Source of the DNA: Mycobacterium syngnathidarum
GTDB lineage: Bacteria > Actinomycetota > Actinomycetes > Mycobacteriales > Mycobacteriaceae
NCBI RefSeq assembly: GCF_001942625.1
Contig: NZ_MLCL01000062.1
Span: 372,001-436,000, forward strand
Direction: 5' to 3'
Length of the DNA: 64,000 nucleotides
The translations under genes and the position numbers were made by a program. How positions within the stretch are numbered: the first letter of the stretch is position 1; each line of letters begins with the position of its first letter. The notes beneath the pieces were generated by a model, which saw nothing but the letters and a program-made list of their open reading frames with translations, was not told the origin of the DNA and searched no databases. Positions 38,580 to 47,875 of this stretch are shown one piece after another.

Positions 38580-39061
38580 TGCTGAGTTTTTTCCGACGGG
38601 CTTTCCCATACTCCCGTTTTACCGCCTTCTTTCCGCAGCACTTTGATGTCGTCGATGCGTGCGGCGGGGTCGACGGCCTTGATCATGTCGTACAGCGTCA
38701 GCGCGGCGACGCTCACCGCGGTCAGGGCTTCCATCTCGACCCCGGTGCGATCAGTGCTGCGCACGGTGGCGGTGATGGCCACTGCGGCATCGCGGACGCC
38801 GAAATCCACATCGACGCCGGTCAGCGCCAATTGATGGCACAGCGGGATCAGCTCGGGCGTCCGCTTGGCGGCCATGATTCCGGCCACCCGCGCGGTGGCC
38901 AGGGCGTCACCCTTCGGCAGACCCCCCGAGGCGATCAGGGCCACCACATCGGGCCGCGTGTGCAGGGTGCCCACGGCCACCGCGGTGCGCTTGGTGACGT
39001 CCTTGGCCGAGACGTCGACCATGTGTGCCGCGCCGGACTCGTCGAGGTGCGACAGTCCCAC
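38576..39061 (-). CDS. moaC2: Cyclic pyranopterin monophosphate synthase MoaC2
   Basis: A 161-residue enzyme. Catalytic signatures are [17 protein letters not shown] and [26 protein letters not shown]-terminal [26 protein letters not shown] is typical. It completes the MoaA-initiated synthesis of cPMP. GTG start at 39061, 2 bp after the stop of the small Rv0863-like gene. First of the coupled moaC2-mog-moaE2 genes, equivalent to Rv0864. Confidence 0.95.
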   Translation of the reverse strand: MGLSHLDESGAAHMVDVSAKDVTKRTAVAVGTLHTRPDVVALIASGGLPKGDALATARVAGIMAAKRTPELIPLCHQLALTGVDVDFGVRDAAVAITATVRSTDRTGVEMEALTAVSVAALTLYDMIKAVDPAARIDDIKVLRKEGGKTGVWESPSEKTQQ

Positions 39062-39063
39062 TG

Positions 39064-39252
39064 TTACCTGTTGACGACGGTGGCCGACTGGATGAAGGGC
39101 AGTTCGTCGGCCGGCAATGGAAAGGTCACATCGCCGAACGGGGACAGTGCGCCGGTGCGGTCGGTGGCGAGCTCACTTACGGCGTGATCATCGCCGTCGG
39201 AGAGCACGGGCCAGCCGTTGTCGACGTAATGGTTCTTCTTGTTGTCAGCCAC
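39064..39252 (-). CDS. Rv0863-like small conserved protein
   Basis: A 62-residue protein beginning (V)[20 protein letters not shown] and ending [19 protein letters not shown]. It matches the recalled Rv0863 sequence. The GTG at 39252 gives the conserved N terminus; an ATG at 39261 would add three residues. It leads the moaC2-mog-moaE2 unit (2-bp gap) and is divergent from the Rv0862c-like gene. Function unknown; no domain was recognised. Confidence 0.8.
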   Translation of the reverse strand: MADNKKNHYVDNGWPVLSDGDDHAVSELATDRTGALSPFGDVTFPLPADELPFIQSATVVNR

Positions 39253-39319
39253 GCCCCACATTGTGGCAGGCTCCTCGTCTGGTGGCGAGACCGGCGGGCT
39301 GCTCTACGCTGGTCAGGAA

Positions 39320-41578
39320 ATGACCGCCGCACAGACTCCCGGATACCCGCTGGGCGCCTGGCTGTCCGACCTCGACGACAAGGGCCTCATCCGCCTGCTG
39401 GAACTGCGGCCCGACCTGAGCCAGCCCCCACCGGGAACGATCGCTGCGCTTGCCGCGCGCGCCACCTCACGGCAGTCGGTCAAGGCTGCCACCGATTCCC
39501 TGGACTTCCTGCGGCTGGCTGTCCTGGACGCATTGCTCGTCCTGCATGCCGACGCACATGCCGTGGCGGTGTCCGAAGTGAACGAACTGCTCGGCGAGCG
39601 CGTCGGCGCCGATGACATCACCGCCGCCCTGGAAGATCTGCGCGAGCGGGCTCTCGTCTGGGGCGAGGCCACCCTGCGGGTAGCGCCCGAAGTCGCCTCC
39701 GGACTGCCCTGGTTCGTCGGCCAGGCCGCCGTCGAAGTGTCCGAGCGCAGCGCCGACGAGATCGCCGGCCTACTGGCAGGCCTCGACGAAGCCCAGAGCG
39801 ATCTGCTGGCCCGTCTGCTGGAAGGGTCGCCCATGGGCCGCACGCGTGACGCGGCCCCCGGCACCCCGCCCGACCGGCCGGTGCCACGGCTGGTGGAGGC
39901 CGGGCTGCTACGCCGGATCGACGACGAGACGGTGATCCTGCCGCGGGTGGTCGGCCAGGTGATGCGCGGTGAGGCCCCCGGCCCGGTGGAACTGACCGCA
40001 CCGGTCCTCGAGACGACCGTGACAACGCCCGCCGATGTGGACGCCGTGGCCGCCGGTGCGGCAATCGACCTCCTACGTGAGATCGACCTGATCATCGAAA
40101 CCCTGGGCAGCGCACCGGTTCCCGAGTTACGCAACGGCGGGCTCGGAGTGCGTGACGTCAAACGCTTGGCCAAGACCACCGGCATCGACGAACCGCGGCT
40201 GGGACTGCTGCTGGAACTGTCCGCGGGCTCGGGGCTGATCGCGGCCGGCATGCCCGAACCGGATCCGGGTGACGGGACCGGGCCTTACTGGGCGCCGACG
40301 GTGGCAGCCGACCGGTTCGTCGAATCCCCCACCGCCGTGCGCTGGCACCTGCTGGCCGCGACCTGGCTGGACCTGCCGGCCCGGCCCGCCCTGATCGGCA
40401 GTCGCGGGCCGGACAACAAACCCTTTGCCGCCCTCTCGGATTCGCTGTATTCGACGGCCGCTCCGCTGGACCGCCGGCTGATGCTGAGGGTGCTGGCCGA
40501 GCTGGCCCCGGGCACCGGGGTCGACGGCACTGAGGCATCGCGCGCGATGGTCTGGCGACGGCCCCGGTGGGCGGCGCGGCTGCAACCGGCGACCGTCAGC
40601 GGACTCCTCGCCGAAGCTCATGCGCTGGGCATGGTGGGCCGCGGCGCGATCAGCACGCCGGCCCGCGGTCTGCTGACCGGCGACCCCGACGAGGACGTGC
40701 TGGCGGCGATGGAGAAAGCGCTGCCCAAGCCGCTCGACCACTTTCTGCTGCAGGCTGACCTCACGGTGATCGTGCCGGGCCCTCTGGAGCGTGATCTGGC
40801 CGAGCATCTGGCCGGGGTGGCCACCGTGGAATCGGCGGGCGCGGCGATGGTCTACCGGATCAGCGAAGCGTCCATCCGGCGCGCGCTCGATGCCGGCCGG
40901 ACCGCCAGCGAGTTGCACAAACTTTTCGAAAAACACTCGAAAACACCCGTGCCACAGGGGTTGACGTATCTCATCGACGACGTCGCGCGCCGCCACGGCC
41001 AGCTGCGCGTCGGCATGGCGTCGTCGTTCTTGCGGTGTGAGGACCCCGCTCTCTTGGCGCAGGCCGTCGCCTCACCAGGTGCCGACCGCCTGGAGCTACG
41101 GCTGCTCGCTCCGACCGTTGCGGTGTCTCAGGCCCCGATCGCCGACGTGCTCACGGTGCTGCGCGAAGCCGGATTCGCACCGGCCGCCGAGGACTCCACC
41201 GGCACCGTCGTCGACATCAGGGCCCGGGGCGCGCGCGTCGTGGCACCGACCCGCCGCCGCGTCTACCGACCCCCCACCCCACCGACCGCGCAGACCCTGG
41301 GCGCGATCGTCGCGGTCCTGCGCAAGGTGGCCTCGGGCCCGTTCGCCAGCGTGCGCCTGGACCCGGCGATGGCCATCACCCAACTGCAGGACGCGGCGAT
41401 CAACCAGACGTCGGTGGTGATCGGCTACGTCGACCCCGCGGGGGTGGCCACGCAGCGCGTCGTCTCCCCCATCAACGTGCGCGGCGGCCAGCTGACCGCG
41501 TTCGATCCGGCGGCCGGGCGGGTCCGCGAGTTCGCCATCCACCGGGTCACGTCCGTGGTCTCGGCCGACACCGACTGA
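39320..41578 (+). CDS. Helicase-C-terminal-like/WYL protein (Rv0862c-like)
   Basis: A 752-residue protein (Rv0862c, 756). The N-terminal two thirds are helical, with winged-helix-like segments. The middle contains DHFLLQADLTVIVPGPLERDLAEHLAGVA, the conserved segment of the 'helicase C_3' family linked to XPB. The C-terminal 90 residues read QTSVVIGYVDPAGVATQRVVSPINVRGGQLTAFDPAAGRVREFAIHRV, a WYL domain. It lies directly before XPB on the same strand, as in other mycobacteria, suggesting a joint role in DNA repair or its control. Confidence 0.88.
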   Translation: MTAAQTPGYPLGAWLSDLDDKGLIRLLELRPDLSQPPPGTIAALAARATSRQSVKAATDSLDFLRLAVLDALLVLHADAHAVAVSEVNELLGERVGADDITAALEDLRERALVWGEATLRVAPEVASGLPWFVGQAAVEVSERSADEIAGLLAGLDEAQSDLLARLLEGSPMGRTRDAAPGTPPDRPVPRLVEAGLLRRIDDETVILPRVVGQVMRGEAPGPVELTAPVLETTVTTPADVDAVAAGAAIDLLREIDLIIETLGSAPVPELRNGGLGVRDVKRLAKTTGIDEPRLGLLLELSAGSGLIAAGMPEPDPGDGTGPYWAPTVAADRFVESPTAVRWHLLAATWLDLPARPALIGSRGPDNKPFAALSDSLYSTAAPLDRRLMLRVLAELAPGTGVDGTEASRAMVWRRPRWAARLQPATVSGLLAEAHALGMVGRGAISTPARGLLTGDPDEDVLAAMEKALPKPLDHFLLQADLTVIVPGPLERDLAEHLAGVATVESAGAAMVYRISEASIRRALDAGRTASELHKLFEKHSKTPVPQGLTYLIDDVARRHGQLRVGMASSFLRCEDPALLAQAVASPGADRLELRLLAPTVAVSQAPIADVLTVLREAGFAPAAEDSTGTVVDIRARGARVVAPTRRRVYRPPTPPTAQTLGAIVAVLRKVASGPFASVRLDPAMAITQLQDAAINQTSVVIGYVDPAGVATQRVVSPINVRGGQLTAFDPAAGRVREFAIHRVTSVVSADTD

Positions 41579-41602
41579 CGACCGGGGATCGAGGGTACTT
41601 TC

Positions 41603-41641
41603 GCTGAAGATTGCCGTCACCAGGTGGCCGCAATCTTCCGC
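41603..41641. repeat. 39-bp palindromic repeat, copy 3
   Basis: GCTGAAGATTGCCGT (41603-41617) and GCCGCAATCTTCCGC (41627-41641) flank the loop CACCAGGTG. It is in the same orientation as copy 1. The arms have two or three mismatches. It lies 24 bp past the Rv0862c-like stop and 29 bp before the XPB start. Confidence 0.82.
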
Positions 41642-41670
41642 ATAGTGCTCGGTTCGTAATAATGGACAGA

Positions 41671-43320
41671 ATGACCGACGGCCCACTGATCGTGCAGTCC
41701 GACAAGACGGTGCTGCTCGAGGTCGACCACGAACAGGCCGGTGCGGCGCGCGCCGCCATCGCGCCGTTCGCCGAGCTCGAACGCGCCCCCGAGCACGTGC
41801 ACACCTACCGCATCACCCCGCTGGCGCTGTGGAACGCCCGGGCGGCCGGCCACGACGCCGAGCAGGTGGTCGACGCGCTGGTCAGCTTCTCCCGATACCC
41901 GGTACCGCAGCCGCTGCTGGTCGACATCGTCGACACCATGGCCCGCTACGGACGGCTGCAGCTGATCAAGCACCCGGCGCACGGGTTGACGCTGGTCAGC
42001 CTGGACCGCGCGGTGCTGGAGGAGGTGCTGCGCAACAAGAAAATCGCCCCGATGCTGGGCGCGCGCATCGACGACGACACCGTGATGGTGCACAACAGCG
42101 AGCGTGGCCGCGTCAAGCAGATGCTGCTCAAGATCGGCTGGCCGGCCGAGGACCTGGCCGGCTATGTCGACGGGGAGGCCCATCCGATCGAACTGGCTCA
42201 AGACGGCTGGCACCTGCGCGACTACCAGGAGATGGCCGCCGACTCGTTCTGGGCGGGCGGCTCCGGTGTGGTGGTGTTGCCGTGCGGCGCCGGCAAGACG
42301 CTGGTCGGGGCGGCCGCGATGGCCAAGGCCGGGGCGACGACGCTGATTCTGGTCACCAACACCGTGGCCGGGCGGCAGTGGAAGCGTGAACTGGTGGCCC
42401 GCACCTCGCTGACCGAGGACGAGATCGGCGAATACTCCGGTGAGAAGAAGGAGATCCGCCCGGTCACCATCGCGACGTATCAGGTGATCACGCGCCGCAC
42501 CAAGGGCGAGTACAAGCATCTCGAACTGTTCGACAGCCGCGACTGGGGGCTGATCATCTACGACGAGGTGCACCTGCTGCCGGCACCGGTGTTCCGGATG
42601 ACCGCCGATCTGCAGTCCCGGCGCCGATTGGGCCTGACGGCGACGCTGATCCGCGAGGACGGGCGCGAAGGTGACGTGTTCTCGCTGATCGGCCCGAAGC
42701 GCTATGACGCACCGTGGAAGGACATCGAGGCCCAGGGCTGGATCGCCCCCGCCGAGTGCATCGAGGTGCGGGTGACGATGACCGACAACGAGCGGATGCT
42801 CTACGCCACCGCAGAACCCGAAGAGCGCTACAAGCTGTGCTCGACGGTGCACACCAAGATCGCGGTGGTCCGCTCGATCCTGGAACGCCATCCGGGCGAG
42901 CCGACGCTGGTGATCGGAGCCTACCTGGATCAGCTGGAAGAACTGGGTGAGGAACTGAACGCCCCGGTGATCCAGGGGTCGACCAAGAACTCCGAGCGCG
43001 AGGCGCTGTTCGACGCGTTCCGCCGCGGCGAGATCTCCACGCTGGTGGTCTCCAAGGTGGCGAACTTCTCCATCGACCTTCCGGAAGCCTCTGTCGCCGT
43101 TCAGGTTTCGGGCACCTTCGGCTCCCGCCAAGAAGAGGCCCAGCGGCTGGGCCGGCTGTTGCGCCCCAAGGCCAACGGCGGTGGGGCGGTGTTCTACTCG
43201 GTGGTCTCGCGCGATTCATTGGATGCCGAGTACGCCGCGCACCGGCAGCGCTTCCTGGCCGAACAGGGATACGGCTACGTCATCAAGGACGCCGACGACC
43301 TGTTGGGCCCGGCGATATGA
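41671..43320 (+). CDS. xpb: XPB-type DNA helicase
   Basis: A 549-residue superfamily 2 helicase equivalent to Rv0861c (542). Motif I (Walker A) PCGAGKT is near residue 206, motif II IIYDEVHLL near 296, motif III LGLTATLIRED, and motif VI QRLGRLLRPK near 490. The N-terminal domain ends at about 170. A 3'-5' DNA helicase probably used in repair. The ATG at 41671 (MTDGPLIVQSDK) matches the M. tuberculosis start; an ATG at 41662 is possible. It overlaps the next gene by ATGA. Confidence 0.95.
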   Translation: MTDGPLIVQSDKTVLLEVDHEQAGAARAAIAPFAELERAPEHVHTYRITPLALWNARAAGHDAEQVVDALVSFSRYPVPQPLLVDIVDTMARYGRLQLIKHPAHGLTLVSLDRAVLEEVLRNKKIAPMLGARIDDDTVMVHNSERGRVKQMLLKIGWPAEDLAGYVDGEAHPIELAQDGWHLRDYQEMAADSFWAGGSGVVVLPCGAGKTLVGAAAMAKAGATTLILVTNTVAGRQWKRELVARTSLTEDEIGEYSGEKKEIRPVTIATYQVITRRTKGEYKHLELFDSRDWGLIIYDEVHLLPAPVFRMTADLQSRRRLGLTATLIREDGREGDVFSLIGPKRYDAPWKDIEAQGWIAPAECIEVRVTMTDNERMLYATAEPEERYKLCSTVHTKIAVVRSILERHPGEPTLVIGAYLDQLEELGEELNAPVIQGSTKNSEREALFDAFRRGEISTLVVSKVANFSIDLPEASVAVQVSGTFGSRQEEAQRLGRLLRPKANGGGAVFYSVVSRDSLDAEYAAHRQRFLAEQGYGYVIKDADDLLGPAI

Positions 43321-43664
43321 CAGTCCGCCGAGTGATGCCGGTGCTCACGGTGTCCGATTTGGCTGTCGCCGAGGCATACACCCAGACCCTCGGCCTGACC
43401 GAGGTGATGAACCACGGCTGGATCGTCACCCTGGCCGATGCCGAGCTGCGCCATCAGGTGAGTCTGATGACGAAGGACGCCACCGCACCGGTGAATCCGT
43501 CGGTATCGATCGAAGTCGACGACGTCGACGCCGCCTATGCGGCCGCGGTCGAGGCGGGGTTGGAGATCGTGCATCCACTCAGCAACGAGGAGTGGGGTGT
43601 ACGGCGGTTCTTCTTCGCCGACGCGGCGGGCAACGTGGTCAATGTGCTCAGTCACCGCCGATAG
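43317..43664 (+). CDS. VOC/glyoxalase-like protein
   Basis: A 115-residue small VOC-fold protein: RVMPVLTVSDLAVAEAYTQTLGL, then SVSIEVDDVDAAYAAAVEAGLEIVHPL and WGVRRFFFADAAGNVVNVLSHR. No clear His/Glu metal set is seen, so the activity is unknown. It overlaps the XPB stop (ATGA), so it is translated with it. Its last 17 bp overlap the convergent P450 gene. Confidence 0.87.
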   Translation: MTVRRVMPVLTVSDLAVAEAYTQTLGLTEVMNHGWIVTLADAELRHQVSLMTKDATAPVNPSVSIEVDDVDAAYAAAVEAGLEIVHPLSNEEWGVRRFFFADAAGNVVNVLSHRR

Positions 43665-45171
43665 CCCGCTTGCGCACCGTCATCAGCAATTCACCGTCCG
43701 GCCCGCCGGTAAAGGTGAGCTCACGACGTAGCCGTTGCCCCGCAACGAGATCGAGCTCGAAACGCTGGGCGAGGGTGGCGATCACGAGTGCGGCCTCGAA
43801 GTTCGCGAAACCCGACGCGACGCACATCCGCCGGCCCGCACCGAACGGCATGTGGGCGCGGCGCTGCGCCGGCTCGAGGTTCTCCTTGAGGAACCGTGCC
43901 GGATCGTAGTCGCGCGCGTCAGGCCACACCCGATCGTGGTGGTGCATGCTGTGGGTCAGAATGGCGACGCTGGTGCCGGCCTTGATCGGGTAATCACCCA
44001 GCACGTCATCGGATTTCGCCACCCGGGCCACACCCATGATGGGCGGGCAGACGCGCATCGCCTCGGCCACCACAGCCTGTGTCCACGGCAGATTGTCGAC
44101 GTCGTCCGCGGTGGGTTCGCGACCGCCGAGCACCTCGTCGAGTTCACGTCCGAGCCGGTCGCGGGCATCCGGGTTCTGCGACAGCAGATACCAGGTCCAC
44201 GCCAGCGCCGCCGCGGTGGTTTCGAAGCCGGCACCGAGGAACGTCATCACCTCGTCGCGGATCTCCAGATCGCTGTAGCGGTAACCGGTTTCGGGATCTT
44301 CGGCGGCGATCAACAAGGCCAGCAGATTGTCGGTGCGCTCCATCTTGCCGCTGCGATGGTCGGCGATGAGCTGGTCGATGAACCGCTCGATGCGCCGCAA
44401 TCCGCGCCGGGTCCGGGGTGCTACCAGCCACGCACCGCGCCGCAACGCGTTGATCGACAGCCGCGGCGACGAGACCCGCTCGGCGATCCGGCGCAGTGGC
44501 CGGGCTGCCCCGAGCAGGAAGCCGTACCCGAAAAGCGTCAGCAGACGGGCGAAGTCGGTGCGCATCTGCTCGGCGAGCCGGCCGTTGAGCTCGATGCCGA
44601 ACATGGTACGGGCGATAATGTCGAGCGTCAGATAGTTCATCTCCGCGGCGACGTCCACCGGTTGGCCTGCGGCCGCGCTGTCCTCCCAACGCCGGGCTGC
44701 GGCTACACTGGCCTCGGTCATCTGTGGCGCGAAGGCATCCACCTGCCGCTTGGCGAAGATCGGCTGGACCAGACGCCGGTTACGTTGCCACAGTTCATCA
44801 TTGAGATCAGTGACCAGACCCCGGCCGAATGCCACGGCCAGCAGGTCGTACTCGGCGTTCTTGGCGTAGTTGTCCTGGTTGGAAACCAGCACGTGCCTGG
44901 CGATGTCGGGGTTGCGCACCACCACGAACTTGGCGAGCGGCGTACGGGCGACGACGATGTCGTCCTGGCCCGGCAGTTCGGTGGCGTACTCGTAGATGGT
45001 GTGCCGGTAGCCGGCCCGGATCGCCTTGAGGGCCAGCCACCACGATCTGAGGTACCCGACCTCGGTATGTTGCCAGCGCACCGGCGTCGGCGCCCAGCGC
45101 GGTGGGTGCAGCGTCCCGACCCCGCGGGCTGGACACGTGCTGTTTGCGGTGTGCGCGCTGGGCACAGTCAT
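43648..45171 (-). CDS. Cytochrome P450
   Basis: A 507-residue P450. The I-helix motif is FLGAGFETTAAALAW, the ExxR motif EAMRVCPP, and the heme loop PFGAGRRMCVASGFA with the ligating Cys. Its length and N-terminal region (YLRSWWLALKAIRAGYRHTIYEYATELPG) resemble the fatty-acid/alkane hydroxylase-like class, but the family and substrate are not identified. The ATG at 45171 has GGGAGG 4-9 bases before it; the frame stays open far upstream without support. A TACCGACGGTA palindrome lies 56 bp upstream. Confidence 0.92.
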   Translation of the reverse strand: MTVPSAHTANSTCPARGVGTLHPPRWAPTPVRWQHTEVGYLRSWWLALKAIRAGYRHTIYEYATELPGQDDIVVARTPLAKFVVVRNPDIARHVLVSNQDNYAKNAEYDLLAVAFGRGLVTDLNDELWQRNRRLVQPIFAKRQVDAFAPQMTEASVAAARRWEDSAAAGQPVDVAAEMNYLTLDIIARTMFGIELNGRLAEQMRTDFARLLTLFGYGFLLGAARPLRRIAERVSSPRLSINALRRGAWLVAPRTRRGLRRIERFIDQLIADHRSGKMERTDNLLALLIAAEDPETGYRYSDLEIRDEVMTFLGAGFETTAAALAWTWYLLSQNPDARDRLGRELDEVLGGREPTADDVDNLPWTQAVVAEAMRVCPPIMGVARVAKSDDVLGDYPIKAGTSVAILTHSMHHHDRVWPDARDYDPARFLKENLEPAQRRAHMPFGAGRRMCVASGFANFEAALVIATLAQRFELDLVAGQRLRRELTFTGGPDGELLMTVRKRAIGGD

Positions 45172-45226
45172 CGGCCACCTCCCCGGTGAAGCACCGGGAA
45201 GCCAACCCCGGACTCGGGGTATACAG

Positions 45227-45237
45227 TACCGACGGTA
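45227..45237. promoter_or_regulatory. Palindrome upstream of the P450 gene
   Basis: TACCG-A-CGGTA is a perfect 11-bp palindrome, 56 bp before the P450 start and within its 89-bp upstream gap. It resembles core half-sites of TetR-type operators in mycobacteria. No regulator gene is adjacent. Confidence 0.45.
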
Positions 45238-45260
45238 TCGGGATAAGGCCAGGCTCAATC

Positions 45261-45605
45261 TCAGGTGTGCGGACCCATGGCCTTGACCACGGTGAGCAGC
45301 ACCACCGAATCCTCGAGCGCGTGCAGGCTGTGGCGGGTACGCGGGATCACGATGTGATCGCCGGGAGAGCCTTCCCAACTGGCTTCGGCGTTGGCCAGCT
45401 TCACCCGGCCCTCGATCACCTGCAGCGTGGCCTCCCCCGGACTCTCGTGTTCGTCGAGGCCGCTTCCCTCGGTCAGCGCGATCAGGGTCTGGCGCAACTG
45501 ATGCTCGTGGCCTCCGTAGACCGTGTGGGCACTGCGTCCGCTGCTGGCTGTGCGGGCTGAGGCCAACTGCTGACGGGCAATCGCGGTGAGCGAGATCTTT
45601 TCCAT
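45261..45605 (-). CDS. Cupin-domain protein
   Basis: A 114-residue single cupin. Motif 1 is seen as EHESPGEATLQVIEGRVKLAN and motif 2 as GDHIVIPRTRHSLHALEDS. The motif-1 pattern keeps one His and Glu of the usual set and motif 2 one His, so metal binding is plausible. The ATG at 45605 (MEKISLTAIARQQL) is preferred to a codon 18 bp upstream. It lies 89 bp before the P450 gene on the same strand. Function unknown. Confidence 0.85.
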   Translation of the reverse strand: MEKISLTAIARQQLASARTASSGRSAHTVYGGHEHQLRQTLIALTEGSGLDEHESPGEATLQVIEGRVKLANAEASWEGSPGDHIVIPRTRHSLHALEDSVVLLTVVKAMGPHT

Positions 45606-45755
45606 ACCCACAGATCGTGCCACCTCCCGGCGACGGACCGTGAGCGATAGCGGCAGAACCGCGCTCGCGATCCCCGACCGGTGGGAGACACCGCCTTTCA
45701 GCTGTGAGCCTTTCGGTCGTGGCGCTGCGAGATCCGCACGTCACACGATGGGCCG

Positions 45756-46982
45756 ATGCGCACACACGGACACGTGGCCCGAACCGCGGCGGCACTGGCA
45801 TCGGCGATGGGTATCGGCCGCTTCGTCTATACCCCGATCCTTCCGCTGATGTCGGCGCAGGCCAGTCTCACCGCCCACGATGCCGCCGTCCTCGCCACCG
45901 CGAACTATGTGGGTTATCTCGCCGGGGCGCTGGCGGGTTCGATCTGGCCGCGGCTGGCCCGCTCGTTCACGGTGTGCCGCGTGTCTCTTCCCGTGATGGC
46001 GGCCAGCTTGGCTGCGATGCCGTTGGCTACGAACACATTCGAATGGGCGGTACTGCGTGGCGTGGCCGGATTCACCAGTGCCTTGGTGTTCGTGATCGCC
46101 GTCAACACCATGCTGGAGCACCTGCACGGACATCCCGCACACCTGGCCGGATGGGGATTCGGCGGGGTCGGCGCCGGAATCGCGCTGTCGGCACTGCTGG
46201 TGCTGGCCACCGGAGACTGGAAAATGGCCTGGTGGGCGGCGGCCGCGGTGGCTGCCGTGCTGGGTCTGGCCGCCTGGTCGATGCCTGCCGTCCCGCACAG
46301 CACCGCAACCGCACCGGCCGGTGACGCCCGGCCGCCCCACGGCCCGTTCACTCTGCTGCTGACCAGCTACACGCTGGAAGGGATCGGCTACATCATCGCC
46401 GGAACTTTCCTGGTGGCGGCCGTCGCCCAGGGTGCACCGGAGTGGCTGGGTGGGAGCACATGGCTGGTCGTCGGCCTCGCCACGGTGCCGTCGGCAGCGC
46501 TGTGGGCGGCGCTGAGCAGCCGATGGTCACATCCGGCACTGTTGGTGGCGGCGCTGGCGCTGCAGGCGGTCGGGATCGCCGTGGCCGGCATGGTCGGCGG
46601 GGTCACCGCTGCGCTGGTGGGCGCGGTGCTGTTCGGCGGCACCTTCATCGGTGTCAGCACGCTGGCTCTGGCCGCAGGCAGGCTGCTGCGGTACCCGCGC
46701 GCCGTCGCGCTGCTCACCACCGGCTACTCGGTCGGCCAGATCCTCGGCCCGCTCGTGGTCGCGCCGCTGCTGCACCGAGGTTTCGCGCCAGCACTGCTGG
46801 TCGGCGCCCTGGTGGTGTCAGCTGCCGCCGTGGTGTCGGCGGTGATGCGGATCGTCGTCGGGCACCCAGGCGCCGGGGTCGTCCAGACCGAGATCGCCGA
46901 TGCCGCGGGTGAACTCGTCGACGACGGCGAGAACCGCCGGGCTGTCCTCGGCCCGACGCCACACCAACGACCACGTCCATAA
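45756..46982 (+). CDS. MFS transporter, YbfB/YjiJ family
   Basis: A 408-residue 12-helix protein. The start (VARTAAALASAMGIGRFVYTPILPLM) carries the G-[IM]-GRF-[AV]-[YF]-TP-[IL]-LP signature of the YbfB/YjiJ group. The second half begins near LLLTSYTLEGIGYIIAGTFLV. The last 55 codons run antisense over the 3' end of the LysR gene. Substrate unknown. It is 150 bp from the divergent cupin gene. Confidence 0.9.
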   Translation: MRTHGHVARTAAALASAMGIGRFVYTPILPLMSAQASLTAHDAAVLATANYVGYLAGALAGSIWPRLARSFTVCRVSLPVMAASLAAMPLATNTFEWAVLRGVAGFTSALVFVIAVNTMLEHLHGHPAHLAGWGFGGVGAGIALSALLVLATGDWKMAWWAAAAVAAVLGLAAWSMPAVPHSTATAPAGDARPPHGPFTLLLTSYTLEGIGYIIAGTFLVAAVAQGAPEWLGGSTWLVVGLATVPSAALWAALSSRWSHPALLVAALALQAVGIAVAGMVGGVTAALVGAVLFGGTFIGVSTLALAAGRLLRYPRAVALLTTGYSVGQILGPLVVAPLLHRGFAPALLVGALVVSAAAVVSAVMRIVVGHPGAGVVQTEIADAAGELVDDGENRRAVLGPTPHQRPRP

Positions 46983-47750
46983 CGGGGTGGGCGCCACCAC
47001 GGGGCGACGCACCAGGCCCGCGGGCAACGACACATCCTGCCCCTTTGGATTGTTGAGGACGGGCCGGCGCAGCCGTCGCACATGCTCGAAGAACGTGGGG
47101 CCGGTGACGCCCCCGTCATCGGTGCGCATCACGGGCGCCCCGACCGCCGCGGCGAACAGCTCGCCGTAGCGATTCCACGACGACCAGCTTGCCGCGTCCG
47201 TATCGACCAGCACCGTGGTGTCGCGGGCGGCGACCGGGGATTCGTCGGTACCGGCGCACAGCGCGTACAACCGATCCACCCCAATCAGCCTGGCCTGCAA
47301 CGACAGCGCCTCCAGGTCGGTGTTCTGCACCCAGCAGATCGCCAGATCGAGGTTTCCTTCGGCGACCCGGGCGGCCTGCGTGTGCGACGGCATCACCCAG
47401 GTGTCCACCCGCACCTGGGCCACCCCCGAGGCCCGCTCGGCCCAATCCGTCGGGCACCAGTTCACATATCCGATCCGAACCGGCTCTGATGCCGCCAGAC
47501 CTTGTGCGCGCCTGCGCAATTCATCGGCTTGCTGGACCAGCGCCCGCGCCTCGGGCAGTAGTGCGGTGCCTGCTTGAGTCAGCGCCACCGAGCGCCGGTC
47601 GCGGTCGAACAGGGTGACTTTGAGGTCGCGTTCCAACGCCTTGATCTGCTGGGACAGTGACGGCCCGGCGATACGCAGGCGCTCGGCGGCCCGGCCGAAG
47701 TTCAACTCTTCGGCGACGGTGACGAAATAGCGCAGCTGGCGTAGCTCCAC
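46818..47750 (-). CDS. LysR-family transcriptional regulator
   Basis: A 310-residue regulator. The winged helix is ELRQLRYFVTVAEELNFGRAAERLRIAGPSLSQQIKALERDLKVTLFDR at the N terminus; the effector domain follows, with a typical ALVQQADELRRRAQG linker helix. The GTG at 47750 (VELRQLRYF) gives the family start. It is divergent from the SDR gene (125 bp between starts), the usual LysR-target arrangement. Its 3' end overlaps the convergent MFS gene by 165 bp. Confidence 0.92.
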   Translation of the reverse strand: MELRQLRYFVTVAEELNFGRAAERLRIAGPSLSQQIKALERDLKVTLFDRDRRSVALTQAGTALLPEARALVQQADELRRRAQGLAASEPVRIGYVNWCPTDWAERASGVAQVRVDTWVMPSHTQAARVAEGNLDLAICWVQNTDLEALSLQARLIGVDRLYALCAGTDESPVAARDTTVLVDTDAASWSSWNRYGELFAAAVGAPVMRTDDGGVTGPTFFEHVRRLRRPVLNNPKGQDVSLPAGLVRRPVVAPTPLWTWSLVWRRAEDSPAVLAVVDEFTRGIGDLGLDDPGAWVPDDDPHHRRHHGGS

Positions 47751-47875
47751 CGTTGCAGCGTAGTAGGCGCAGCCTCCCAGCAAGGAGCCAACAGGTCGCG
47801 CAGGGCGGACATGACATGGGCGGCGGGCACGTTGAGCAGTGCATCAGTCCAGACGTTTTCAAACAAGGAGTTCCC

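Noticed and set aside
43648..45171. P450 heme loop reads C-x-A instead of C-x-G
   Set aside because: Ala at this position is tolerated in the family pattern, so it is not a real anomaly.
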